Positions 1 through 7,918 of a DNA stretch of 48,809 nucleotides are shown here, one piece after another (the first letter of the stretch is position 1; every line of letters begins with the position of its first letter). Origin of the DNA: Bacteroidota bacterium (GTDB lineage: Bacteria; Bacteroidota; Bacteroidia; JABEUT01); contig JABDCH010000006.1 in the NCBI GenBank assembly GCA_013288205.1, forward strand, positions 1 to 48,809, read 5' to 3'. The notes beneath the pieces are model-generated. The model did no database searches, was not told the DNA's origin, and saw only the letters and a list, made by a program, of their open reading frames with translations. A program made the position numbers and the translations under genes.

Positions 1-2
1 TT

Positions 3-779
3 GGCAGCTACACTTCAAATCCTTCGCTGAATGTATTGTGTTATCAGAAAATACAAGGGGTTACTACTACCTATCCTTTAATTGCATTTAATCTAAATGG
101 AAGCGAAAAAAGCTGCATTGTAACAGGTGAAGGACTTTTCCGCTGGAGATTAAAGGACTATGCTGACCATAAGAACAATAATTTCTTTGATGACCTTATA
201 AACAAAATAGTGCAGTATCTCGCCATAAGAGACGATAAAAGCTTTTTCCGCATACATGCACCCAATAGCTTTAAAGAAGATGAACCCGTTGAAATGGATG
301 CCGACCTCTACAACCCCAGCTATCAATTGGTAAATGACCCTGAAGTGAGCATGATTATTACCAATAGCGATGGCAAAAATTTCAACTACACATTTAGTCG
401 CACCTCCAATGCCTATCACTTAAATGCAGGCCAGTTGCAAGCCGGGGCGTATCATTATGCCGCACAGGTTAAGCAGGGCACTCAACTTTATACGGCTAAA
501 GGAGAGTTTACGGTTACACCTGTCCAGGTAGAGTCCACCAATACGGTTGCAAATCATCAATTGCTTTACCAACTGGCTAAAGAACATGGAGGCAACATGA
601 TATTCCCAAATCAATTACCGGAATTAACCAAGCTGATTGCTGCCAAGGATGACATAAAGCCACTTATCTATACCCATACTTCCTATGCTCCTCTTATCAA
701 TCTGAAATGGGTATTCTTCCTGCTATTGTTGCTGGTATCAGTTGAATGGTTTATACGCAAGTGGAGCGGGACGTATTAA
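3..779 (+). CDS. C-terminal part of a membrane-anchored VWA/BatA-type protein (5' partial)
   Basis: The reading frame is open to the left edge of the window, so the gene starts outside it. The visible part is a soluble, beta-rich region without a recognisable catalytic motif, followed near the C-terminus by one hydrophobic helix (FFLLLLLVSVEWFIRKW) and a short basic tail ending at TAA 777-779. A long extracytoplasmic region closed by a single helix with the pattern LLLL..EWF.RK is what I know from Bacteroidota proteins of about 700 residues annotated as VWA-domain or BatA-like membrane proteins. The N-terminal helices and any VWA domain would lie outside the window, so this is inference. The ROK kinase gene follows 21 nt downstream on the same strand and may be cotranscribed. 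The TTG at 36 is only an internal codon. Confidence 0.6.
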   Translation, partial: GSYTSNPSLNVLCYQKIQGVTTTYPLIAFNLNGSEKSCIVTGEGLFRWRLKDYADHKNNNFFDDLINKIVQYLAIRDDKSFFRIHAPNSFKEDEPVEMDADLYNPSYQLVNDPEVSMIITNSDGKNFNYTFSRTSNAYHLNAGQLQAGAYHYAAQVKQGTQLYTAKGEFTVTPVQVESTNTVANHQLLYQLAKEHGGNMIFPNQLPELTKLIAAKDDIKPLIYTHTSYAPLINLKWVFFLLLLLVSVEWFIRKWSGTY

Positions 780-800
780 TGCATAAAGAATTCATAGGAT

Positions 801-1715
801 ATGAAACACCTTTGGGGCATAGATTTGGGCGGAACAAAAATGGAAGGCATTATACTGGAGCCTGCCGAAAGCCCTGTAACAATATGCCGTTTGCGTATTC
901 CATCGGGAGCAGAAAAGGGATATGAGCATGTCACCGGACAGATAGTAACGCTGGTTGAAATGATGAAAACAGCCTCGGGATTGAAACCCGAAAGGCTTGG
1001 GATGGGCACACCCGGTATTTTAGACCCGCTTACTCAAACCATGAAAAATTGCAATTCAGTTTGTCTGAATGGCAGACCACTAAAAGCCGATATAGAAAAA
1101 ATGTTGGGCATCCCGGTTAGACTTGCAAATGATGCCAACTGTTTTGCCTTAGCAGAAACGCTTTACGGAGTTGTAAAAGACGAATGTCCCAATGCAAGAG
1201 TTGTGTTTGGAGTAATTATGGGAACGGGCGTTGGCGGTGGAATTGTAATAGACAACAAAGTTTGGGAAGGTAAACAAGGCATTGCCGGCGAATGGGGCCA
1301 TAACCAATTAGAAGAAAACGGAGAACCTTGCTATTGTGGTAAAAACGGCTGTGTTGAAGCCACATTCTCAGGCCCCTCATTGGAAAAATATTACACCAAA
1401 ATAAGTGGGCGGAAAGTAAACTTGAAAGAAATTACGGAATTGCATGTTTCAGGCGGTGATGCTTTTGCAACCCAAACCATAAACAGGCTTACAAGTATGT
1501 TTGGTAAAGCTATTTCAACCGTTGTAAATATACTCGACCCGGATGCTATTGTACTTGGCGGAGGTGTAGGCAATATTGATGCCCTTTATACAGATGGGCT
1601 AAACGAATTGAAGAAATCTATATTTAATAACCGGGTTGAAACGGTATTATTAAAACCTAAATTAGGAGATAGCGCCGGAGTGTTTGGAGCCGCAGGGCTT
1701 TGGAGTGAACAATAA
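801..1715 (+). CDS. ROK-family sugar kinase (glucokinase/fructokinase/GlcNAc kinase type)
   Basis: This is a cytoplasmic ATP-dependent sugar kinase of the ROK family. The N-terminal phosphate loop DLGGTK is at residues 8-13, the second phosphate motif GTGVGGGI at 141-148, and the catalytic Asp at 111 in NDANCFALAE. The ROK zinc site is intact: GEWGH (His167), then CYCG and NGC giving Cys177, Cys179 and Cys184. The 304-residue length is normal for single-domain ROK kinases; there is no DNA-binding N-terminal domain, so it is not a NagC/XylR-type repressor. The substrate (glucose, fructose, mannose or N-acetylglucosamine) cannot be told from sequence alone. It lies 21 nt behind the preceding membrane protein gene and converges, with a 6-nt gap, on the surA-like gene. 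ATG at 801 begins exactly at the family N-terminus. Confidence 0.88.
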   Translation: MKHLWGIDLGGTKMEGIILEPAESPVTICRLRIPSGAEKGYEHVTGQIVTLVEMMKTASGLKPERLGMGTPGILDPLTQTMKNCNSVCLNGRPLKADIEKMLGIPVRLANDANCFALAETLYGVVKDECPNARVVFGVIMGTGVGGGIVIDNKVWEGKQGIAGEWGHNQLEENGEPCYCGKNGCVEATFSGPSLEKYYTKISGRKVNLKEITELHVSGGDAFATQTINRLTSMFGKAISTVVNILDPDAIVLGGGVGNIDALYTDGLNELKKSIFNNRVETVLLKPKLGDSAGVFGAAGLWSEQ

Positions 1716-1721
1716 TCCCTC

Positions 1722-3101
1722 TTATGGGTTTATCCAGTTATTCTGGAATTTGCAGTTAAGGCTCCCCTTATCTACATGGACATATATACCTTCTTTCAAT
1801 TTGCGGTTTATCCATGCATTAATTATACGTTGTTGCTTTTTCCCAAGAGCTGCACCCTGTATAAGTTGATAGTCATCTTTCAGATTTGCTTTATGAGGCT
1901 TTGACCTGTCTTTTAACATAACAATCCTGTATCCTCTTTTAGCATCGGGTGTGCTGTATATTTCCGGGTCCGAAATATCACCCGGACTCATGTTAATAGT
2001 ATATGACAAGTCTAATTCTCCAAGTTGGTTCATATCCCATTTGGTAAGCCCTGTTTGAGGATTGGTAATTAATCCACCATTATATTTGGAAGACTTATCA
2101 TCAGAGTATTTAGCCGCTGCATCGGAAAAAGAAATCGAATCTTTTTTAATATCTTTTTCAATGCTATCCAGCCTTTCTCTGCATTTTTCCATATCCAGGT
2201 CAGATACTTGAGGGATAATGAGAATATGACGAATGTCTACCAACTCGCCATGCCGGTGAATAAGCTTAATAAAGTGATAGCCATATTGTGTTTCAAATAC
2301 CGGTGAAATTTCGCTATCCTTTAGACTAAACGCTACTTTCTCGAATTCCGGGGCAAATTCACCCTTTCGAACACTAGCATATCGTCCTCCATTTTTTGCC
2401 GATGCCGGATCGCCGCTATAAAGAACAGCCAAGGCTGCCATATCGGCACCCTTTAAAACCTTCTGCCTCAGTTCTTCACACTGCTCCCTGGCTGCTTGTT
2501 TTTCTTCCGGGGTTAAACTGGCCAGCTTCACAATTTGAGCAATTTCTTCCTGCGCATTAATTCCGGGTATACTATCTTTGGGAATGTTTTCATAGTATTT
2601 CCTTACATCCTCAGGGCTTATGCTGAGCCCTTCCAGAACTTTGCTCCGCATTTGCTGAGCCATTAATAGATCCCTTACATCGGGCTTCAATTCCTCCTTG
2701 TATTGATCAACCGTTTTACCATACCATTTTTCAAACGCCTCTTTTGACCCGAATTCGTTGATATAATAGTTTATTCTCTTATCAAATTCCTGTTCTACCT
2801 GCTCGTCGCTTACTGTAATAGTAGAGTCTTTTTCAGCCTCAATAAGCAACAATTTTTCATACATCAAATCTTCCAGCACTTTACATGATATTCCGCTTGT
2901 ATCCTGTACTTTTTCATTTAGATATTCCTGTATCCGTTCATTTACATCGGATTGTAGTATGATTTTATCGCCAATAATGGCTACTACCCTATCTATCATT
3001 TGCCCGGTTGGGGCCACAGGCTGTTCCTGCTGAGCATTTGTTATGCAAGGCAGCGTAAAAAGAAGCAAAAGAGAAAAACTAAACTGGAATATCTTATTCA
3101 T
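1722..3101 (-). CDS. surA: Periplasmic SurA-like peptidyl-prolyl isomerase/chaperone
   Basis: A 459-residue exported protein with a signal peptide over residues 1-23 (cut after TNA). A SurA N-terminal chaperone domain follows (about 30-170, beginning DRVVAIIGDKIILQSDVNERI), then two parvulin-type PpiC domains, about 178-283 (ending YGYHFIKLIHR) and about 286-415 (beginning VDIRHILI). The second domain is less canonical. The family assists folding of outer-membrane beta-barrels in the periplasm, which suits the neighbouring cell-wall gene mltG. Length is close to SurA (about 430). It is the last gene of a leftward group mltG-ftcD-surA but has its own TAAATTTG box 25 nt upstream of the ATG, so it can probably be transcribed alone. 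The E. coli gene symbol is used by domain architecture. Confidence 0.85.
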   Translation of the reverse strand: MNKIFQFSFSLLLLFTLPCITNAQQEQPVAPTGQMIDRVVAIIGDKIILQSDVNERIQEYLNEKVQDTSGISCKVLEDLMYEKLLLIEAEKDSTITVSDEQVEQEFDKRINYYINEFGSKEAFEKWYGKTVDQYKEELKPDVRDLLMAQQMRSKVLEGLSISPEDVRKYYENIPKDSIPGINAQEEIAQIVKLASLTPEEKQAAREQCEELRQKVLKGADMAALAVLYSGDPASAKNGGRYASVRKGEFAPEFEKVAFSLKDSEISPVFETQYGYHFIKLIHRHGELVDIRHILIIPQVSDLDMEKCRERLDSIEKDIKKDSISFSDAAAKYSDDKSSKYNGGLITNPQTGLTKWDMNQLGELDLSYTINMSPGDISDPEIYSTPDAKRGYRIVMLKDRSKPHKANLKDDYQLIQGAALGKKQQRIINAWINRKLKEGIYVHVDKGSLNCKFQNNWINP

Positions 3102-3126
3102 TACAATACTTTTAACGGGAAAGCTG

Positions 3127-3134
3127 CAAATTTA
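3127..3134 (-). promoter_or_regulatory. Promoter -7 box for the surA-like gene
   Basis: The minus strand reads TAAATTTG, an exact match to the Bacteroidota -7 consensus TAnnTTTG, ending 25 nt before the ATG at 3101. No TTG is found at the usual 17-23 nt upstream spacing. Confidence 0.5.
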
Positions 3135-3146
3135 TTGAAATTGACG

Positions 3147-3176
3147 GGTTAAAGGAGTCTTTTTTTATCCTTAACC
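3147..3176. terminator. Hairpin between ftcD and the surA-like gene
   Basis: GGTTAAAGGA (3147-3156) pairs with TCCTTAACC (3168-3176) apart from one bulged base. The run of six T follows the stem on the plus strand, not on the minus strand on which both neighbours are read, so its role as the ftcD terminator is uncertain. Confidence 0.3.
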
Positions 3177-3197
3177 TTTTTTAACGCTTTCTATACG

Positions 3198-4856
3198 CTA
3201 TCCTTTTTTTATAACAGCGTTTACTATTCCAAGTATTGCAGTTTCAAGTTCCAACGCCTGTTTCTCTATTTTTTCAGCGTCATCCAGTAATGTTTGTATA
3301 CTAGTTTTATCGCTCAATCCTCCGGCATTTATTTTTACATTCAGATGAGCGCCCAACACAGCAGAGCGTGCACAAAGAGCGCCTACACCAGCATCACTCA
3401 CTGAATTCGGGTTACCGTTTTCCGCCATAGCTTTAATAAGTTGCATCGATTCAAGCGAGAGTTGCATTACTTTATAAGGCACTTCAATAGCGGATATGGT
3501 AGCAAGATTGATGGCATTTTTCCTTGTTTTCTTTTCTTCTTCGGTATTTTTAGGCAGACCAAAAGCAGCCATGATACGGTTAAATGCAGCCGTATCCTCA
3601 TCAACTGCCTTTACTAATTTGTCTTTTATTACTTGTCCTTTTTCAGCCCAGTCAGAAAACTCATCTATGCGCGATTCCCAACCCTTTTTGGTAGCAGAAA
3701 GATTAGCAACCATGGTTCCTAATGCAGCCCCCAATGCACCCAGGTAAGCTGACACAGAGCCTCCACCCGGAGCAGGTGATTCTGAGGCCGTCATATCTGC
3801 AAAAGCCTTTACTGTAAGGTTTTGCAGGATACTATCAGAATCTTTACGCATACAGTATTCAATAATTTTTTTATCAGGATGAAACTCGCCCAGATCATCC
3901 AACCCTAGGGATTTAATAGCAATATGAATCAGTTCCTGTTCAGAGACTCCAATAGAACGTTTTTGTTTTTTCAAAAAGTATTTCCCTGCATTTAACATCG
4001 ATTGCAAGGGAATAAGCCCCACCAATTCTGAGCCTGTTACGCGCATTCCTCTATTCAGGGCGCTTTTGCATACCTCTTCAAACGCAATATGAACAGGAGT
4101 TGTGTTTACATTCGTAAGATTCATGGAAACCTGCGCTTGTTGATATTCTTCAATATACCAGCCGATGGCTTTCACTTCTTTCAATGTTCCGGGAACATGT
4201 ACATCGTTGCCTTTTGTATCTTTTACTACCCTACCCCTTTCTCTCACGTCAAAAGCTACGGCATTGGCTCTACGAACTGAGGTGGTATTCAGATTTACGT
4301 TATACGCTACCAAGAAATCACGCACCCCTATAACGCTTGCACCTGACCTAACCGGCAATTCCGAAGGTCCATAGTCAGGTTTCCATTTAGGCTGTTTTAT
4401 TTTTTTAGAAAACCCTTCATATTCACCTTCACGGATAACGGATAAGTTATTTCTTTCTTTATTGGGCTGCGCATATTCATACAGATAAACCGGGATTCCC
4501 AACTCTCTACCAACTCTTTCCGCTAATTGATTAGCATACCTAACGGTTTCTTCTACTGTAATGCCTGAAAGCGGTATTAAAGGACATACATCGGTGGCGC
4601 CCATTCGGGGATGCTCACCTTTATGCTTGCTCATATCTATTAGTTCCGATGCCCGTTTTATAGCATGAAATGCAGCCTCTACAACAGCTTGTGGAGTTCC
4701 CACAAATGTAACAACCGTGCGGTTTGTAGCTTTTCCCGGGTCAACGTCCAAGAGCTTTACCTCATCAATCTTTTCAATTTCTTCGGCAATACTATTTATG
4801 ATGGCGCTATCCGTTCCTTCGCTGAAGTTAGGTACGCATTCAATGAGCTTTTCCAT
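3198..4856 (-). CDS. ftcD: Bifunctional glutamate formimidoyltransferase / formimidoyltetrahydrofolate cyclodeaminase
   Basis: The 552-residue protein has the full fused architecture: formiminotransferase N-terminal subdomain (about 1-180), C-terminal subdomain (about 181-300), and the helical cyclodeaminase (about 350-550, starting with the ESPAPGGGSVSAYLGALGA motif). The first enzyme moves the formimino group from formiminoglutamate to tetrahydrofolate; the second releases ammonia to give methenyl-THF. The catalytic His of the transferase falls at position 82 (HKGEHPRMGATDVCP), the same number as in the mammalian enzyme. The pathway is histidine degradation, but no hut gene lies in this window; the neighbours are envelope genes. 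A TATCTTTG box lies 13 nt upstream of the ATG. mltG is 35 nt upstream on the same strand. Confidence 0.93.
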   Translation of the reverse strand: MEKLIECVPNFSEGTDSAIINSIAEEIEKIDEVKLLDVDPGKATNRTVVTFVGTPQAVVEAAFHAIKRASELIDMSKHKGEHPRMGATDVCPLIPLSGITVEETVRYANQLAERVGRELGIPVYLYEYAQPNKERNNLSVIREGEYEGFSKKIKQPKWKPDYGPSELPVRSGASVIGVRDFLVAYNVNLNTTSVRRANAVAFDVRERGRVVKDTKGNDVHVPGTLKEVKAIGWYIEEYQQAQVSMNLTNVNTTPVHIAFEEVCKSALNRGMRVTGSELVGLIPLQSMLNAGKYFLKKQKRSIGVSEQELIHIAIKSLGLDDLGEFHPDKKIIEYCMRKDSDSILQNLTVKAFADMTASESPAPGGGSVSAYLGALGAALGTMVANLSATKKGWESRIDEFSDWAEKGQVIKDKLVKAVDEDTAAFNRIMAAFGLPKNTEEEKKTRKNAINLATISAIEVPYKVMQLSLESMQLIKAMAENGNPNSVSDAGVGALCARSAVLGAHLNVKINAGGLSDKTSIQTLLDDAEKIEKQALELETAILGIVNAVIKKG

Positions 4857-4869
4857 ATTCCTTTTTTTA

Positions 4870-4877
4870 CAAAGATA
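4870..4877 (-). promoter_or_regulatory. Promoter -7 box for ftcD
   Basis: The minus strand reads TATCTTTG, an exact TAnnTTTG match, 13 nt before the ftcD ATG at 4856. The predicted 5' leader would be short (under 10 nt). The box lies between the mltG stop and ftcD, so ftcD need not depend on mltG transcription. Confidence 0.5.
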
Positions 4878-4891
4878 ATGGTTTACCTATC

Positions 4892-5911
4892 CTATCGTTC
4901 TATCCCTCTTTTATTAAGATATTGACGGTATTTAGCAGCATATTTATTTTGTTCGGCCAGTGTTGAACTAAAATGATGCCTACCCGAGCCATCCGCCTCG
5001 GCTACCATATATAAGTAATTGCTTTTATCATAATTCAGTACGGCATCAATAGAAGATGGTTCGGGCATATTTATTGGCCCCGGTGGCAGACCGCTACGTT
5101 TATAAGTATTATAGGGGGAATCTTGTTCCTTATCCCCTTCCCTAACCCGTTCAATCGAAAAATCACCCCGTGCATAAACAAGCGTAGGGTCGCTTTGCAG
5201 TGGCATTCCTATTCGCAGACGGTTAATATATAATCCGGCAATCATCGGCTTCTCATCCATGTAGCGGCTTTGTTCGGCTTGTACAATAGAGGCTAAAATA
5301 GTTACCTGTAAAGGGCTTAAACCTGCTTCTAAGGCCTTTTCCCTCCTTTCTTTTGTCCAGAATCTTTTATAGGCAGTATCCATTTGAGTAACGAACATCT
5401 CCGGGCTATCGGTCCAGTATATTTTATATGTGCCGGGAACAAATATTACCAACACGTTGGTCGGATTGACACCAAATTGCTTCAAAAATGGACCATTATT
5501 GAGACATGACATAACCTGCGCTGAATCGGATTCCATTTTAGACCCCACAATTCCTGCCAAATCACCTTTAAATACAATATTATGCAGGCTTATACTCTCC
5601 TGCTCCTGCTTTCCGCTTAACAGCATGTTTACCAGTGCGGCATTGCTCATTCCATTAATTACACGATAGCGGCCAGGCAATACAGCCTCATCGTACTTTT
5701 TATATTTCGAGAATAGCTCAAAGCCGATTGCATGTTCAATAATGTGTTTTTCCTGAAGCATTTGCTTCACTTGTGTAAAACTCCAACCGGTGTGGATATA
5801 TATAAGTTTCGATTTTTCTTCTAATTTTATATTGGAAGCAAAAACTAATTCATATCCAATCCCCGTACCTATCAAGGCAAGTAGCAATATTCCAAAAAAT
5901 AACCTTCTCAT
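4892..5911 (-). CDS. mltG: Endolytic murein transglycosylase MltG
   Basis: A 339-residue protein of the YceG-like family. One N-terminal membrane helix (about 4-22) anchors a periplasmic catalytic domain. MltG cuts nascent peptidoglycan strands at the inner membrane, setting glycan length. The active-site segment ILASIVQAEQ places the catalytic Glu at residue 213. It is followed by the conserved IAGLYINRLRIGMPLQSDPT segment and, near the C-terminus, SGLPPGPINMPEPSSIDA, a family hallmark. A TAAATTTG box lies 19 nt upstream of the ATG. It may be transcribed with ftcD and surA (gaps of 35 and 96 nt), although each of those has a box of its own. Confidence 0.93.
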   Translation of the reverse strand: MRRLFFGILLLALIGTGIGYELVFASNIKLEEKSKLIYIHTGWSFTQVKQMLQEKHIIEHAIGFELFSKYKKYDEAVLPGRYRVINGMSNAALVNMLLSGKQEQESISLHNIVFKGDLAGIVGSKMESDSAQVMSCLNNGPFLKQFGVNPTNVLVIFVPGTYKIYWTDSPEMFVTQMDTAYKRFWTKERREKALEAGLSPLQVTILASIVQAEQSRYMDEKPMIAGLYINRLRIGMPLQSDPTLVYARGDFSIERVREGDKEQDSPYNTYKRSGLPPGPINMPEPSSIDAVLNYDKSNYLYMVAEADGSGRHHFSSTLAEQNKYAAKYRQYLNKRGIER

Positions 5912-5930
5912 GTGTATTTTGTAAAGCGGG

Positions 5931-5938
5931 CAAATTTA
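5931..5938 (-). promoter_or_regulatory. Promoter -7 box for mltG
   Basis: TAAATTTG on the minus strand, exact TAnnTTTG, 19 nt upstream of the mltG ATG at 5911. No TTG at usual spacing. Confidence 0.5.
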
Positions 5939-5949
5939 GGGAATTGTCC

Positions 5950-6486
5950 TTAGGAAGGATTTTTCCTGACAATTCTTTCAACCTGTTTTTGATGCCGGTC
6001 AAAATGTGCTTGCATAAAGTCAAGCATTTGAAATATGTTTATCCTTCCGATAGCAGGTTGTTTGAAAACATTTTTATATAATATCTCATCAGGTAGCGAA
6101 TCCAATAATTTTTTCAATTTATCACGGGTTACTTTCCATTCGGCAATAACTTGCGGGTAGTTAACTTCAAGAGGAACATCGCCTAACACATTTACCGGAG
6201 CTTTTAAACCGAATGGCAACTGAAACCGAATTTTTAAGCCAATCATTTTTAGTTGCTCCTTAAGTCCGGTGCGTTTTAGATTATTGATATCGAGTTGCTT
6301 TTTGCTCACATAGAGAACAGATAATCTTTCTGCCCTATTTAGATGGTAAAATATTTGAGAAACCGACCATTTTCCTGGTACGGGTGGCATTTCTAATTTT
6401 GATGGAGATACTTTATCCAGTTTTTCCAATAAGGAAAGACGGCTGTTTTCCAGTTTCAAGAATTTACTGCTGACAAGATGATTCAA
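5950..6486 (-). CDS. DinB-fold putative metal-dependent hydrolase
   Basis: A 178-residue four-helix-bundle protein of the DinB/YfiT superfamily. The metal-binding histidine triad is visible: His48 (W-S-V-S-Q-I-F-Y-H-L), His161 and His165 (AHFDRHQKQV). Members bind a divalent metal and act as thiol transferases or hydrolases; the substrate here is unknown. No ATG precedes the conserved start of the fold, and the first codon is TTG at 6486. A TATCTTTG box 16 nt upstream of that codon places the mRNA start just before it, which supports the TTG start. It is a single gene between mltG and a small secreted protein gene with its own terminator. Confidence 0.8.
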   Translation of the reverse strand: MNHLVSSKFLKLENSRLSLLEKLDKVSPSKLEMPPVPGKWSVSQIFYHLNRAERLSVLYVSKKQLDINNLKRTGLKEQLKMIGLKIRFQLPFGLKAPVNVLGDVPLEVNYPQVIAEWKVTRDKLKKLLDSLPDEILYKNVFKQPAIGRINIFQMLDFMQAHFDRHQKQVERIVRKNPS

Positions 6487-6502
6487 ACCGGTTTTGTTTA
6501 TA

Positions 6503-6510
6503 CAAAGATA
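6503..6510 (-). promoter_or_regulatory. Promoter -7 box for the DinB-fold gene
   Basis: TATCTTTG on the minus strand, exact TAnnTTTG, 16 nt upstream of the TTG start codon at 6486. A TTG lies 25 nt further upstream, slightly more than the usual spacing. Confidence 0.5.
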
Positions 6511-6522
6511 TTATTAAATGAG

Positions 6523-6559
6523 AAAAGCCCTGATGCAAGGGTATTACATCAGGACTTTT
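6523..6559 (-). terminator. Strong hairpin terminator of the small secreted protein gene
   Basis: Arms 6523-6535 and 6547-6559 form a 13-bp stem with one G-T wobble and an 11-nt loop. On the minus strand the stem ends in a T-rich stretch. It lies 23 nt past the stop of the gene ending at 6583. Confidence 0.75.
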
Positions 6560-6582
6560 GCTTTGGTGTATAAGAGGAAACC

Positions 6583-6903
6583 TTAGTGGTTCTTAATTTC
6601 GTTGCTTACGTGGTTTTCCTGGTTGTTCATATGCTTTTGCTCAGCTTTGGTAATGTGGCCGCCATTTGCAGCTGCATCCCGTTTTTCCTCCTTGTGGATT
6701 GATTTATCCTGGGAATGTATTTTTGCAGCTTCGGCCTTTGACATTTTACCATCTGCAACCTTATTGTCGGTACGTGCATTTTGGTTTTGCAGGCGGCTGT
6801 TTACTTGTTGTTCGCGTGGATGACCGTTTTGGGCAAATGCTGTAGTAGAAATTAATCCGAGGGCTACCAGGGAAGCAGCTACCAATAATTTGTTTGTTTT
6901 CAT
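6583..6903 (-). CDS. Small secreted protein with internal KAE-type repeats
   Basis: A 106-residue protein with a clear signal peptide (cut after AFA, residue 24). The mature part is hydrophilic and rich in His, Asn, Gln and Lys. Two stretches 30 residues apart, 51-73 and 81-103, follow the same pattern: G, hydrophobic, S/T, KAE, then about six residues and Q with D/E, V/I and E. This looks like an old duplication of a helical, possibly EF-hand-like, unit. I recognise the pattern from small hypothetical exported proteins in several phyla, often with a second half of the form ITKAEQ..NN.EN.VS. No function is known to me. It has its own terminator (6523-6559) and stands alone. Confidence 0.75.
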   Translation of the reverse strand: MKTNKLLVAASLVALGLISTTAFAQNGHPREQQVNSRLQNQNARTDNKVADGKMSKAEAAKIHSQDKSIHKEEKRDAAANGGHITKAEQKHMNNQENHVSNEIKNH

Positions 6904-6980
6904 GATGATTGATTAATTAGTTATGAAGCAATATTATTAATCAAAAATGAAGTAATTATGAAGCTATTTATAATTGCCGT

Positions 6981-7787
6981 TTATAAATCCCGCACTATTC
7001 TGAATCCTGTATACCTGTTTTTGGCCGAAGGAAGAGAAGCGCCGCGCGATATGATCAGGCACCCCTCATCAAGGCTCGACCAGGTTCCGCCTCTTACCAC
7101 CTTTCCATTGCCATTGGCAGGTCCTTGCGGGTTATCTGAAGGGCTGTCTTTATAGTAAAATATTCCATACCAATCTGAGCACCATTCCCAGATATTGCCC
7201 GACATATCTGCCAAGCCTAGTTCATTTACTTTTTTTTGCCCTACCGGGTGACTTCGCCCACTTGCGTTATCCACAAACCAGGCAACATTAGTTTCTTCAT
7301 TGCTGCCACTATAGGTAAAGCCCTTGCTTTTATCACCACCACGGGCAGCATACTCATATTCAGCTTCGGTAGGCAGGCGGTAATGTGCTTTATAGAGGCT
7401 GTTTAGCTTATTTATAAATGCTTGAGCATCATACCAGCTCACGTTTTCTACCGGACAGGTATAACAGTTTTTATGAAAAGAAGGGTTGGAATCCATTACT
7501 GAATACCATAATGCCTGTGTAACGGGAGTTTTAAGGATGTAAAAACTCTTTACTATAACCTTATGTTGGGGCTTGGCAACCTCGCCTCCTTCAATCAGCG
7601 ATGTATCCGGTAATCCCATTTGGAAACTTCCACCTTGCACAAAAACAAAATTTGAATCCAGGTTAAGAATACTTACGGCCATTATGGAATCTCTTTCTCT
7701 TATGGATGTATTCAACTGGGCCTTACCCACAGCCAAGAATAACAGGGTAAAAAATAATACGGGGAATATCTTTTTATAAATTTTCAA
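6981..7787 (-). CDS. Secreted formylglycine-generating-enzyme-fold (SUMF1) protein
   Basis: A 268-residue exported protein with a signal peptide of about 23 residues ending GKA, followed by one FGE-sulfatase domain. Family landmarks are GGSFQMG, the PVENVSWYDAQAFINKLN segment, RLPTEAEYEYAARGG, MSGNIWEWCSDWYG, VVRGGTWSS and the terminal TGFRIVRD. The true sulfatase-activating enzyme needs a cysteine pair after the RGG motif. Here the region reads RGGTWSSLDEGC, so the first cysteine is missing and formylglycine formation is unlikely. No sulfatase gene is nearby. The first codon is TTG at 7787; an in-frame stop four codons upstream leaves no ATG. A good promoter lies at 7838-7871. Confidence 0.8.
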   Translation of the reverse strand: MKIYKKIFPVLFFTLLFLAVGKAQLNTSIRERDSIMAVSILNLDSNFVFVQGGSFQMGLPDTSLIEGGEVAKPQHKVIVKSFYILKTPVTQALWYSVMDSNPSFHKNCYTCPVENVSWYDAQAFINKLNSLYKAHYRLPTEAEYEYAARGGDKSKGFTYSGSNEETNVAWFVDNASGRSHPVGQKKVNELGLADMSGNIWEWCSDWYGIFYYKDSPSDNPQGPANGNGKVVRGGTWSSLDEGCLIISRGASLPSAKNRYTGFRIVRDL

Positions 7788-7837
7788 TATACTTATGGAT
7801 TATTATCGGGTGAGTCTTATTCATCTATTCTATTGTG

Positions 7838-7871
7838 CAAAGTTAAAAATAGAATAAAAGCATGTAAACAA
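7838..7871 (-). promoter_or_regulatory. Promoter with both boxes for the SUMF1-fold gene
   Basis: On the minus strand TTG (7869-7871) is followed after 23 nt by TAACTTTG (7838-7845). This fits the Bacteroidota pattern TTG-N17-23-TAnnTTTG. The leader to the start codon at 7787 is about 45 nt. Confidence 0.65.
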
Positions 7872-7890
7872 GCTCATTACAATTTCACAC

Positions 7891-7898
7891 TATCTTTG
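7891..7898 (+). promoter_or_regulatory. Promoter -7 box for the ZIP transporter gene
   Basis: TATCTTTG, exact TAnnTTTG, ending 20 nt before the ATG at 7919. It lies back to back with the promoter of the leftward SUMF1-fold gene. Confidence 0.55.
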
Positions 7899-7918
7899 TA
7901 AACGATTCTGTTAACACT

